64,000 nt of DNA from Mytilus californianus (GCF_021869535.1 NW_026262668.1:74235558-74299557); one strand, 5' to 3'; positions 36,874-47,046 are shown, numbered from the stretch's first letter. Translations and numbers: made by a program. The notes: a model not told the origin generated them from the letters alone.

Positions 36874-37914
36874 TTAGCACATACTTACAACTTCTCGTCC
36901 AATCAAATTGCTTATATTTGCCTTCTAATTTTCATAGTACATACTTTTCCCGTGTACTAAGTAACTACGCATGAATGACCACAAGGGTAAGATTTCATTG
37001 TATCGTAATCAAGATATTTAAAACAAAAATTGCCACTGGCTATTTTGAAATAAAATGCTGTGTTCCAAATTAAATTAAATAGTTTGTAATTTGTTTTCAC
37101 GTTGATTTTTAAATATCCTGCTATTAAAATCTTTGGATCTAAAAATGTTTTTGACAATTGCAAATTTCTTTCATTTAAATAAAGGGTAATACATATGGTT
37201 CTTTATACCTTGATTAAAGTACAATGCTATCTTAAAATTATGATAATGTATCATCCATGCAATTACTTTGTACACAAAAGTGTGTACTATGAATCTTTGT
37301 GAAGGGAAATTAAAGCAACATGGTGATATTTTTTTAAACTTAATTAAGGAAGTGATCTATTTCGACATGAATTGATTGATTTATTGATTATTGGTTGCGT
37401 AATGTCCAGTGGCAAATATTTCATGCATGTTCAGGACGATGTCATGAATTGAAAAATTGTGATTATGTCTGAAGATAATGCCTATCTGCTAGACTATATC
37501 TATGGGGACAAACTATCTATATGTTTCAAATTTATTATAGCTTTAGTTTTACTGTGAAATTAAAAAAAAAAATCAAAAAATGTAAATATTCCACTGCAAT
37601 TTAATTATTGCCTGCTTTTGGTCAATTTATTTGGTCATCTTAACATGTTAGAAGAACATGTATAGTTAAACACCGCTTTGTATCAATATACATACTTACA
37701 CCAGCAGCTACCATCTTTTCATTCTGGAGTCAAGGGTCTTTTCAAATCACATGTTTTACAATGATACTAGTGAGTAGTTTTACAAAACTTCGTTAATGAG
37801 TTCCGTTTTACAAACACCTGTGATACAAGTAGTCACCCAAAATAAACTATCAATAGACCAATTAAAAGATTACTCGAGTTGTAAATATGTGCTAAATTGG
37901 ATAGTCTATGAAAA

Positions 37915-37980
37915 GGTATATACTATGAAATTAAGAGCTCGGGGCAAGCCCCTCGCTCTAAATTTCATAGTATATACCTT
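37915..37980. repeat. Central palindrome of the inverted duplication
   Basis: AAGGTATATACTATGAAATT reads towards GCCCCTCGCTCTAAATTTC and ATAGTATATACCTT on the other side of a 3-base centre, with only a few mismatches across about 66 bp. A second CATAGTATATACC block follows at 37998. Confidence 0.85.
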
Positions 37981-38417
37981 TTTATAGACTAACCTAGACA
38001 TAGTATATACCTTTTCATAGACTATCCAATTTAGCACATATTTACAACTCAAGTAATCTTTTAATTGGTCTATTGATAGATTATTTTGGCTGACTACTTG
38101 TATCACAGGTGTTTGTAAAACGCAGCTCATTAACGAAGTTTTTAAATCTACTCACTAGTATCAATGTAAATTATGTGATTTCAAAAGGCCCTCGACTACA
38201 GAATGAAAAGATGGTAGCTGCTGGTGTAAGTATATTTATTGGTATAAAGCGGTGTTTTACTATACATGTACTTCTTTACATGGTAAGATGACAAAATAAA
38301 TTGACCATAAGCAGACAATAATTAAATTGCAGTGGAAGCTTTAAATGTTTTGAAAACATTTTTCAATTTCACAGTAAAACTAAAGCTATAATAAATTTGA
38401 AACATATAGATAGTATG

Positions 38418-38574
38418 CAGTGGCGGATCCAGGGAGGGGGTTACGGGAATTGGAAAACCCCCTTTTTTGGACGATCAATGCTTTTGAATGGGGACGTATG
38501 GTTGGACCCCCCCCCCCCCCTCCCACTTATCCTGTGTTGGAAACCCTTTTTAAAAAAGGCTGGATCCGCCCCTG
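38418..38574. mobile_element. MITE, 157 bp, with target duplication
   Basis: Terminal inverted repeats CAGTGGCGGATCCAG (left) and CAGGGGCGGATCCAG (right end read on the minus strand). GTATG flanks both sides (38413-38417 and 38575-38579). The left arm of the inverted duplication keeps the uninserted site near 37505-37525 (GATAGTTTGTCCCC on the minus strand), which confirms the boundaries. Internal C run at 38509-38521. No coding capacity. Confidence 0.85.
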
Positions 38575-39644
38575 GTATGTCCCCATAGATAGTCTAGCGG
38601 ATAGTCATTGAAAAGCAACTACCAATAGATCAAAGATACTAGGGTTTATATTTTTTTTCGAAGTAAAAACTAAAAGATGTATCAGAACATGTATATACAT
38701 AGATATATAGGTGGCACATTCTCTTCAGAAATTATTACGGGTTTTCAATTCATGACATCGTCCTGAACATGCATGAAATATTTGCCACTGGACATTAAGC
38801 AACCAATAATCAACCAATCAATCAATTCATGACGAAATAGATCAAGTTGCCTTAATTTCCCTTTACAAGGTTTCATAGTACACACTTTTTTGTGTACAAA
38901 GTAATTGCATGGATGATAAATCATAATTTTAAGATGGCGTTGTTCTCTAATCAAGGTATAAAGAACCATATTTGTTACTCTTTATTTAAATGAAAGAAAC
39001 TTGCAATCGTCAAAAACTTTTTTAAGATCCAAAGGTATTAAAAAATCAATGTAAAAACTAATTACAAACTATGTTATTTAATTTGGAACACAGCATTTAA
39101 TTTAAAATAGCCAGTGGCAATTTTTGTTTTAATATCTTGATTACGATACAATGAAATCTTACCCTTGTGGTCATTCATGCGTAGTTACTTAGTACACGGA
39201 AAAAGTATGTACTATGAAAATTAGAGGGCAAATTCAAGCAATTTGATTGGACGAGAAGTTGTAAGTATGTGCTAATATTTCAGCGACAGATTTAGGAAGC
39301 GTTGATTCTAGAAAAAGAAACCACGGTAAAGGAAAAGGCTGACGTCACGGCAATGGTTTAAGTAAAGAATAATATTTTCTGTTCAAATTTTAGAACACTC
39401 ACCCCTTCTCGTCCAATGGAAAATCATAGTACATGGCTTTCCATGGACTATAACACGCTTTACATGCATGACTTTTCATTGTAGATTAATTATGAAAGTG
39501 AACTCTTTTAAATAACTACACTAATGAAGTGTACAATCCCCTGAGGCAATTTCCATAGGAAAACAGCATACTGATCAAAGATGAACGAGAATAGAATTAT
39601 AAAAAACATTTGTAATATTGCAAACGTTTATAATGGTACATATA

Positions 39645-41276
39645 CAGTCCGCCAAAAGTTAAGCACCACCTATTTTTATTGCATCGAATTTTTTTTCATT
39701 TAAAAAAATCAGTTAATCCCCGAAAAAGAGAAAATATTCATGTAGCAATTTTGCTAACATATACCATAAACAAACCATAAACTTAAGTTTGGTCACTTAT
39801 GCAGTTTCTATGCATTTGAATTTTGCGGATCGTAGAAATAGTGAAAATTACACAAATCAGAAACGGAATTTAAGTTTCACTGTGATTTTATTTTTTTACA
39901 ACAATTAATCACCCAATATCATTAAAAGTCTCTACAAATAATCTTTGGTATGTTCGGCAAATTTTATGTCAATATTTGAGTCAATATAATGTGTAACCAC
40001 CTCTCTTCCGGTACACGGCGTCTCATACTCAGTACAAGCCTTCTGAAGTTTAGTTGAGAGCAAATCTATTCCATTCATCAACAATTGCCACTCTTAAATC
40101 GCCAAGATTTTGCAAAGGTGGGTTCTCTGCGATTGAGATTTCTGCCAATGGCGTCCCAGACATGTTTGATAGGGTTCATGTCTGGAGACATGGAAGGCCA
40201 AAAGATAGTGTCAATGGCTTCTTGCTCTTTGTACTCGGTTACAATCATTGGTCTGTGTAATCTAGCGTTGTCGTTCATGTACAAGGGTCTTGACGCAAGT
40301 AGATGATTATCAAAATGAGGGACTACAATGTTTCTAAGCACCAAATCCCTGTATGTCTGTCCGTTCATGTTACCCTGCAGAATATGCATACCCAGCTTAC
40401 AACAGTACCAGAAGCAACCCCATACTGTAACACCACCAGCACCAAATGCAGTCGTTGTTCAAATGTTGTTTTGGTCATAGGCAGTTTTATTATCCCGCCA
40501 AACGCGTATTCTGCCGTCTATTGGTCGTAACAGAAACTGACTCTCATCTGACCAATGAACTTTTTGCCAGCTTCTCATGTTCCAGCGTCGATGGTCATTA
40601 GCCCATTGGAACCTGTTTATACGGTGCCTGGCTGTTAGGGCAGGTATCTTCACAAAACGACGTGCTCTTAGGTAGCCTCTATGAAGTCGACGGAGCAATG
40701 TTCGAACACTAACACGACCACCTGGAGGCCAGTGGTTTCTAAGCTGTGGAGCAGGAGTAAATGGGTTGGCTTTAGCACGACCAATAAGCAGTCTGTCATC
40801 ACGACAGTTAGTTAAACGGGGTCTTCCGGACCTTGGTCTATCATTTACAGTTCCTGTGTCATCATGACGTTGTAAAAGTCTGACAATGATGGTGTGATTA
40901 ACATTGAAATGGTTACCTGTGCTCCTAGTGCTCCTACCGGCATTTGACATGCCAATTGCTTGCCAACGTTCAGTCACAGATAACTTACGCCTTGTCATAT
41001 TTCACAAGGACTTGGTGAAGGTCAAATTTTACCTGTACGCGGGACAGTAGGAAGATGATTTAAAGGCATCGAAACAGTGCATTTGTCAAAGTGCAGTTGA
41101 CCTTTAATAAAAAGTTGCTTGGCGGGTTTATCGAAGTTCAATCTTTTTGGTCGTAATGAATTTTCTTAGTGTATGTTAAAGGCAATTTATAACACCAAAC
41201 ATAAATATTTTTTTCGAAATAGATAAAAAAAATATTGCCAGTTATATTTAGGTGGTGCTTAACTTTTGGCGGACTG
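39645..41276 (-). mobile_element. Tc1-type DNA transposon, 1632 bp, inactivated
   Basis: Perfect terminal inverted repeats of about 28 bp (start CAGTCCGCCAAAAGTTAAGC at both ends) are flanked by TA at 39643-39644 and 41277-41278, the Tc1/mariner target duplication. Between them a minus-strand transposase reading frame covers 40998-40078. The element is structurally complete, but its transposase is damaged (see the separate entry). Confidence 0.95.
40078..40998 (-). pseudogene. Tc1-type transposase, nonsense plus catalytic mutation
   Basis: The frame starts MTRRKLSVTERWQAIGM, with an N-terminal helix-turn-helix region (about residues 1-60) and the typical RPRSGRPR linker at about 55-62. The first catalytic Asp is in HWSDESQF, the second in MNDNARLHR, and the third box reads SPDMNPIKHVWD, where the catalytic Glu (normally NPIE) is Lys. 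The gap between the second and third positions is 34 residues, as in DD34E enzymes. A TGA at 40461-40459 interrupts the frame, which then continues in the same frame to about 40078; there is no frameshift. Total length about 306 codons, slightly short of the usual 340. Because of the Glu-to-Lys change, this copy could not act even if the stop were read through. Confidence 0.93.
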
Positions 41277-41279
41277 TAT

Positions 41280-42600
41280 ATATGGAACAAAACCAAAACA
41301 TTGAAATGGGACAAAGGCGTAGGTAATATAATCTTTAATCTAATTTCAATACCAGACCTTAGAGTCAATGTTTTTTTTCAAAGAATACAATGGCTGCTGA
41401 TATATAAAGCAAAGAAGAAACCTTTTTCGAAAAAAACAATACAAGTATATTCATCATTAAAAAGTAAGCATCTGATGTTGAATGATCGTAATTCTAATAT
41501 TTATTGAGTGAGTTTTACAATTATCAAAAAATGTACAAATTTCAAAAAGCTGATTTATATAACATTGTGTGCTTTTTATAATCAAGACATTTAAGATATA
41601 TAAGTATTAAATTTTACCTGAAGCAGAAAAAACTAAATTTTTGAACGATTTATCCCCTTTGTCCTCACAAAACTACCTCAGTGCTATTTCATTCCATCCA
41701 TTGAAATGACCTTTACATAAGATATACATTCCTTTTATTAACCAAGTTAACACTTAATTATTAAAAAAAGAATTCTTATTAAGGTTTGAATATTACAATG
41801 GGAAAGGATAGTTTTGTAATGTCACTCGAAGGTGTGAGTATGTTCTAAAATGGACAGACAATACTTGGTCATGTTACATGAACATTTAAAACCCTCGGCT
41901 ACGCCTTGGGCTTTAGATATTCATAAAACACGACCAAATATTGTCTAACCTATACGAAATATAACGTTCAAAAACTTTTCATGAAGATGAAAAATGTTCA
42001 CTTAAAAGTTACTCGATAAGGAATTCAAGTATTTTGGACTCGAGATCACATTTGAGGAGACATGTATCGTAAAAATGTGCATCTGATGCAGTAGCATTGG
42101 TACCGTTAATGCTATTTTCAATGTCTTAATTCAAAACAACAGTTTAACAATATTAAAAAGCGTGACTGTTGTTTTTGTTTGATAAAAATTTGGAATAGCT
42201 CACGACATGATTGGTGCATACAGAGCAGGCTTAAAATATCGACTTACAACGTCGAATTCGGTTTGGATTTCTTGTTAAGCCTATTTTAACTTTTATGTTT
42301 GTCTGTACTTTGACTTTTGATTTTAGAAAAACCATCTGTGGGCTATCAACGTATTTGACTGGCTATAACTCCAACAACTAACAAAGATGTACTACAGATT
42401 TGCGATTATTGGCATTTTATTCAGAAACGTACAAAGGAACGAGGACACAAGTGTACGTTTGACCTTTCATATTTTGAATATTTGTAGTAAAAGAAGATGA
42501 CAATGGGCTGCAATTACAAACCGAAAGAAATATAAGAACAGAATGATCCAAACGAGCAAAGACAAACTACAGTAAACAATACACGTTACATAAAACTTAC
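41280..42600. other. No gene; palindrome and hammerhead relic inside
   Basis: At 41865-41950 AATACTTGGTCATGTTACAT faces ATAAAACACGACCAAATATT across a CTCGGCTACGCCTTGGG centre, a palindrome of about 85 bp similar in style to those at 36825 and 37915. No supported exon. Confidence 0.5.
42041..42090 (+). ncRNA. Decayed hammerhead motif (family 2)
   Basis: GATCACATTTGAGGAGACAT, then AAAAATGTGCATCTGATGCA follows the order of the intact motif at 18551-18594, but the core CTGAAGA reads TTTGAGGA. Followed by TTGGTACCGTTAATG as in other copies. Inactive relic. Confidence 0.5.
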
Positions 42601-42606
42601 TATTGA

Positions 42607-42907
42607 GAATAAGACCCGAAGACAAAGGGGAGGGGTGATATCGGGTATACTTAAATATTAAAAGTCGATCAAGACCCGAAGACAAAGGGGAAGGGTGATA
42701 TCGGGTATACTTAAATATTAAAAGTCGATCAAGACCCGAAGACAAAGGGGAGGGGTGATATCGGGTATACTTAAATATTAAAAGTCGATCAAGACCCGAA
42801 GACAAAGGGGAGAGTGATATCGGGTATACTTAAATATTAAAAGTCGATCAAGACCCTAAGAGAAAGGGGAGGGGTGATATCGGGTATACTTAAATATTAA
42901 ACGTCGA
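42607..42907 (+). repeat. Minisatellite, 60-bp unit, five copies
   Basis: The unit contains AGACCCGAAGACAAAGGGGA, GGGTGATATCGGGTATACTT and AAATATTAAAAGTCGATC. Copies start near 42609, 42669, 42729, 42789 (59 bp) and 42848. The first three are nearly identical. The unit length is divisible by three, so a minus-strand frame stays open through it. Confidence 0.95.
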
Positions 42908-43109
42908 TTGAAAATTGATTTACTTTTTATTTGTTTTTAAAATCTCTCAAATACATTGAATTACTAAATTTACACAAGTAATGGCGCCTCCTTCCCTTTC
43001 AACACTTTTGTCTACCGCTCATTACCGTTCCAGCTTCCTTTGTTTAAAACAAAACATACACAATGACCATATTGTCTTGTAGGTCATTTGTGTAAAAAAG
43101 TATGACAAA

Positions 43110-43295
43110 ATACCGAACTCCAAGGAAATTTCAAAAAAGGGGAAGTCCATAAAAACTGACAAAACTAAACGGTATCAATCAACGGGACAAGTGAAAATTA
43201 ACTGCCATATTCCTGACTTGTTCAGGCATTTTCCGAAGAAAATGGTGGGTTAAAACTGATTGTATAGCTAGCTAAACCTCCCACTTGTATGACAC
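43110..43295 (+). repeat. Dispersed repeat, family C (copy 2)
   Basis: ATTCCTGACTTGTTCAGGC and GGTGGGTTAAAACTGATT match copies at 28160 and 53140 in order and spacing. Confidence 0.65.
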
Positions 43296-43299
43296 TTGT

Positions 43300-44640
43300 T
43301 TATAGTTCCGTTATAATGACAAAATTGGGCAAGCACCCCAAACAGACACAATAGGTTAATGTGACAATAATTGGGATTCGGCAGTCAAAACTGTGTAAAC
43401 ATACATCACAGACATAAAACATAACTGACTAAAAATTTCAAAGAAACATGCACATTAAATAAGTTAAGACGCCAACGTGTTGTTGGGTTGCTTTTTCGTT
43501 GACGTATATCCTTTTATAAGTACTCTAGGTGTCTTTTGGGTTTTATGTGTGTTTTGTGGTTGCAGTCTTACTGAACTATATACTCGTAAAATAAAAAGAA
43601 AAAAAATGGCACACATGGTTTTATTTTACTGAAAGGTCGTGGATTCAGCTGCAGAGGTACAACTCTTTTCTCATCCTGAAAATATAAAGACAAAAAGTAT
43701 CAGTATTATACTTTTTATATTATACTTGCCAGTAATTCATGGCTATTATATATTGAAAATCTAAATAGTTTGAGATTTGTATCAAAATGAACTCTTGACC
43801 TGTTTAGAATAAAGTTCTAGAGAAAGAAATGTCCCTCTACTTGGACACATTTTCGGGGTAGTAGCTGATAAATTATGCTCTTTTGAAACTCTCTTCAGGG
43901 AGGTCAACCTTTAAGTAATGTTATTTTAGTTGTTGCACAAACTCACAATTGCCGGCACCTTGTGTTTAGAATGTTCAGTTTCAACAATGATTTTTAAGCA
44001 CTCTTGCGAAAAAGAAGTAAAATTAACTTTTATTGAGAATGTTAAAATACATTTTTTGAAAATGGTGGAAACAAACGGACCATTGATTTTTAGGAATTTT
44101 GTCCCTTTTAGTTGGTCTTACTCCATAAAAACGTTAATTGTATATATGATAACTGAATTGAATGATATTGCTTGGTGCTTTTTTCTCTTCAATATTAGGG
44201 TTTTGTGCAAGTTAGAGTTATAACAGTAATACAATACAAAACCGTATAGTAATCTTTGTTACACTCAATCTTTTTATGTATATCTATTTAGTAGTCAGTA
44301 TTTACTACCATAAAGGATTATAATCAGGCAATGAAGTTGGTAAAATTGAAATTGATTACAATCCAAAATAGGAATAATTCATATACTGTCCCGAGCTAGA
44401 TATATAGCATGAAAAGAGAGAGCACTACTTAAAATCAGTTATGTCGTCTATCAGCTTATGCATTAAACTGTTATAAACTTAAATACAAACTAAGCCATTG
44501 TCAACATGCTTTGAGTATCGTTTTGACTTTACCAAAAGGAGCACAATACGAAAAATGGTTCTACGTTATTTGAAAATTAAAAATGATTGCCTGAACGGCG
44601 CATATATGAAATTGACTGACTCATGACATCTGCATAATAC
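43300..44640. other. No gene recognised
   Basis: A 97-codon frame at 43930-44223 has no recognisable feature. GTGTTGTTGGGTTGCTTTTT at 43480 is a short dispersed repeat motif. Confidence 0.35.
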
Positions 44641-45000
44641 TATTTAAAAGAGAGGCGATCTCATTAATCGAAAAATAAACTGACAACGCCATGTCAAAAA
44701 CGACAAAACACATAAAAGACATACAACAGTATACAAAAACAACACACAAAACTGAAGTCTGAGCAACACGAACCCCATCAAAAGCCGAGGGTGATTTCAG
44801 GTGCTCCGGATGGGTCAGCAGATCCTGCTACACATGTGGCAACCGTCATGTTGATCATATAAGTACAAATCCGGTGATAAGTATAATACGGTAGGTCACA
44901 TTCGAGGATATGGGGACAAAAAAGGATTGTGGTTAGGATTATCGGAACATATCCGTCGTCATCTGTGAAACAGATATTCCATAACGGCCAATAAACTCAA
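44640..45000 (-). repeat. Retroelement tail repeat (family D), long reverse copy
   Basis: It holds AAAAGAGAGGCGATC, ATAAACTGACAACGCCATG, CGAACCCCATCAAAAGCCG, CTCCGGATGGGTCAGCAGAT, ACATGTGGCAACCGTC, and then the reverse complement of a GACGACGGATATGTTCC segment also seen in the reverse-transcriptase-plus-tail copy at 56750-56775. Confidence 0.65.
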
Positions 45001-45018
45001 CATAGATACCAGGTTTTT

Positions 45019-45062
45019 ACGCCAGATGCACGTTTCGTCTACAAAAGACTCATCAGTGACGC
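45019..45062 (-). ncRNA. Hammerhead ribozyme, type I (family 1)
   Basis: On the minus strand: GCGTCA, CTGATGA, stem II GTCT..AGAC with a TTTGT loop, GAAA, short stem III in ACGTGCAT, cleavage residue C, then TGGCGT. Stem I pairs over 6 bp. Stem III has one C-A mismatch compared with the ACGCGCGT of 48578, which may weaken it. It lies 399 nt after the stop codon of the secreted protein gene at 45461-45991, on the same strand. Confidence 0.75.
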
Positions 45063-45063
45063 T

Positions 45064-45165
45064 GGAATGAACAAAATTTAAAAAGGCAAAAGGAAGTACG
45101 AGAAGAGATTGAGGTTCCAAAATTCCGAAAGGTTTTCCCAAATACAGCTAAGGTGAGCTATTCAT
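45064..45165 (-). repeat. Leader part of a family 1 hammerhead element
   Basis: On the minus strand, GTATTTGGGAAAACCTTTCG, GGAACCTCAATCTCTTC and TTTTGTTCATTCC precede the ribozyme, matching the leader at 48485-48575. Confidence 0.6.
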
Positions 45166-45460
45166 TAGGAGCAAAACATTCAGTTCTCAGTTTAAGAAAA
45201 ATTATTTCCTCCATTGTATTATACAGTGTGTAATTTAAAGACATTGTATTTCCTTCTATAATGACAGTAGTATCCCTAGTATCCCTGGTCCTTCTAAACA
45301 CAACCAATTTTAATTTATAACAATGCACATCAATTAAACTTCCCAGTTAAAAAAAAAAAGATATCAAATTTCATTACAGAAAGAAATCTTTACGGTACCT
45401 TTTTTATATAATTGAACTATTTTCTTTACCTTTATGACGAATGTACTGCTTCACTCCATA

Positions 45461-45991
45461 TCATCTCCCGCCACCATATCCTCCTCCGTACCCTTTAAGA
45501 CCTCCATAACTAGAACCATGACCACCGCCATATCCACTGCCATAAGATGAACCACGACCACCACCATATCCTCCTCCGTATCCTTTACCAGCTCCATAAC
45601 TTGAACCTCCGTATCCTTTACCAGCTCCATAACTGGAACCTCCGTATGCTTTACCAGCTCCATAACTTGAACCTCCGTATCCTTTACCAGCTCCATAACT
45701 GGAACCTCCATATCCAGCTCCATAACTGGAACCTCCGTATCCTTTACCAGTTCCATAACTGGAACCTCCGTATCCTTTACCAGCTCCATAACTGGAACCT
45801 CCATAGCTGTTTCCACCAGATCCACCACCACGACCTATTCCATAGCTGCTTCCTCCATATCCACCACCACTGTGACCGCCATATCCGCTGCCATATCCAC
45901 CACTACGCCTACCACCATAGCCACCGCCATAACTGGCACTATATGCACAAGCGAAAAGTGCAAAAAGGGTTAGAAGAATGAAGGCTTGCAT
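45461..45991 (-). CDS. Secreted Gly/Tyr/Ser-rich matrix protein 3 with 11-residue repeats
   Basis: A 176-residue protein. Residues 1 to about 18 are a signal peptide (MQAFILLTLFALFACAYS). An N-terminal Gly/Tyr/Arg/His region (SYGGGYGGRRSGGYG) leads into a tandem array of an 11-residue unit, GKGYGGSSYGA (about residues 62-137): about seven units, one shortened by loss of GK, one reading GKA for GKG, one ending in T. The C-terminus is GGGYGGGRGSSYGSGYGGGH..GGGR. A Lys at each unit gives a regular basic charge; there are no Cys after the signal peptide. Composition fits a bivalve shell-matrix or byssus-type structural protein exported by secretory epithelium. The ATG is preceded by the acceptor TATTCTAG at 45998. 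A donor AAAG|GTAAAG downstream of the stop (near 45430) hints at a 3' UTR intron, as in gene 1. Confidence 0.87.
   Translation of the reverse strand: MQAFILLTLFALFACAYSASYGGGYGGRRSGGYGSGYGGHSGGGYGGSSYGIGRGGGSGGNSYGGSSYGAGKGYGGSSYGTGKGYGGSSYGAGYGGSSYGAGKGYGGSSYGAGKAYGGSSYGAGKGYGGSSYGAGKGYGGGYGGGRGSSYGSGYGGGHGSSYGGLKGYGGGYGGGR
45578..45808 (-). repeat. 33-bp coding tandem repeat
   Basis: In-frame units encode GKGYGGSSYGA. Copies are near-identical at DNA level (on the plus strand, CCAGCTCCATAACTGGAACC recurs every 33 bp, with one 27-bp unit), which suggests recent expansion or homogenisation. Confidence 0.93.
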
Positions 45992-46536
45992 CGTCGTCTA
46001 GAATATGTAAAAAATGGAAACATAGCAACAACTTAGTCAATATAATCGTGTTACAAGTATACTAAAACGCATAAAAAAATTGTTACTTTATGATGTTTTT
46101 ATGTTATTTCAAATCAAGCCATTTTGTATGGTTAAAATATATATGTCAGATAAAATTTCAGGAGTTGATTAAGAAGAGTCATGCACTTCAATTTGACGAT
46201 GAATTGAAATCTATTTTTCATGTACTAATTGCAATGCAAGAGCAAAAACATTTTAAGATACACTTGGTGATCAGAATCCTGGAAAAGCGTCTGGAATTGA
46301 AGAGTTTGCTATTTATTTTTTTGAAATTTTGTTTGATGAATACAAAGAAGTACACAAGTCCTCGAAAAAATTTCCAGTGAATATATCATTCATAAAACAT
46401 CGTCAAAATTATAAATGTTTTCTTCACGCTCCTTTAAATACCAATATAAAAATTGAAAAAAAAATATTTATGAAATAACGCGCAAACAGTATAAAATAGT
46501 CAAATTTTCAGATTTAAAGACATGTTTAAAACTTAC

Positions 46537-46560
46537 TTATGGAAATCAGGATTCGGTATG
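46537..46560 (-). other. Noncoding first exon, secreted protein gene 3 (predicted)
   Basis: On the minus strand it ends TTTCCATAA|GTAAGT (GT at 46536-46535). The leader intron runs to the acceptor AG at 45999-45998. The start is estimated from the TATA box. Confidence 0.5.
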
Positions 46561-46583
46561 CACATGTTTGTACCTCTCAACTA

Positions 46584-46591
46584 TATTTATA
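46584..46591 (-). promoter_or_regulatory. TATA box of secreted protein gene 3
   Basis: TATAAATA on the minus strand, about 30 bp upstream of the predicted first exon. The surrounding 46550-46760 is duplicated at 52610-52860, where the TATA has been lost. Confidence 0.6.
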
Positions 46592-46859
46592 CATGGTGCT
46601 GACTTTTTGCCATAGAAAGAGCAACCTGCATGTCAACTGCCTAAAGTGAAGATGCTAACCTATACATGTTAACGGAAGTTCATGTAACATGTCTCTATTA
46701 CGTTTCTAGGGAAGTTTTGTAGATGCAAGATTGTCGTTAGACTAACCATCATTGAATAAATCTTTCACTAGGTAATTGTGTAAATAAATTGCTCACGTAC
46801 TTTCACGATCGAATATATACATATGCATTTTGAACTATGCTAAAAGGTGAACATCAATC

Positions 46860-46917
<58 letters not shown>

Positions 46918-47008
46918 TTTATTATTATAATTATTATTATTATAATTATTATTATTAATTTTATTATTATTATTATTATTAATTTTATTATTATCATTAT
47001 TATAATTA

Positions 47009-47046
<38 letters not shown>
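46860..47046. repeat. (ATT)n microsatellite
   Basis: About 190 bp of ATT triplets with a few AATTTT and ATAATT interruptions, 270 bp upstream of the gene 3 TATA. It gives spurious poly-Ile open frames on both strands. Confidence 0.97.

Larger units (their letters stand above)
36875..39274. repeat. Large inverted duplication (2.4 kb, arms about 1.1 kb)
   Basis: The left arm (36875 to about 37960) reappears in reverse complement in the right arm (about 37965 to 39274). Landmark pairs: TAGCACATACTTACAACTTC (36875) with GAAGTTGTAAGTATGTGCTA (39255); GAATGACCACAAGGGTAAG (36972) with CTTACCCTTGTGGTCATTC (39159); TTCAGGACGATGTCATGAAT (37430) with ATTCATGACATCGTCCTGAA (38748); ACAAACACCTGTGATACAAG (37810) with CTTGTATCACAGGTGTTTGT (38096). 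Arms differ by scattered substitutions and indels. The right arm is longer, partly through the MITE at 38418-38574. Confidence 0.9.

Noticed and set aside
40054..40530. Plus-strand frames inside the Tc1 element
   Set aside because: Antisense to the transposase frame, whose DDE boxes and linker are recognisable.
42607..42907. CRISPR-like array
   Set aside because: Units are contiguous 60-bp tandem copies with no variable spacers, in a eukaryotic genome.
45451..45981. Frames antisense to or shifted from secreted protein gene 3 (HNWNLRILYQL-type and VMELVKDTEV-type repeats)
   Set aside because: Periodic shadows of the 33-bp coding repeat; no signal peptide or independent support.
46090..46380. 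96-codon plus-strand frame in the leader intron of secreted protein gene 3
   Set aside because: Antisense intronic frame rich in Lys/Leu/Ile/Phe as expected by chance; no support.
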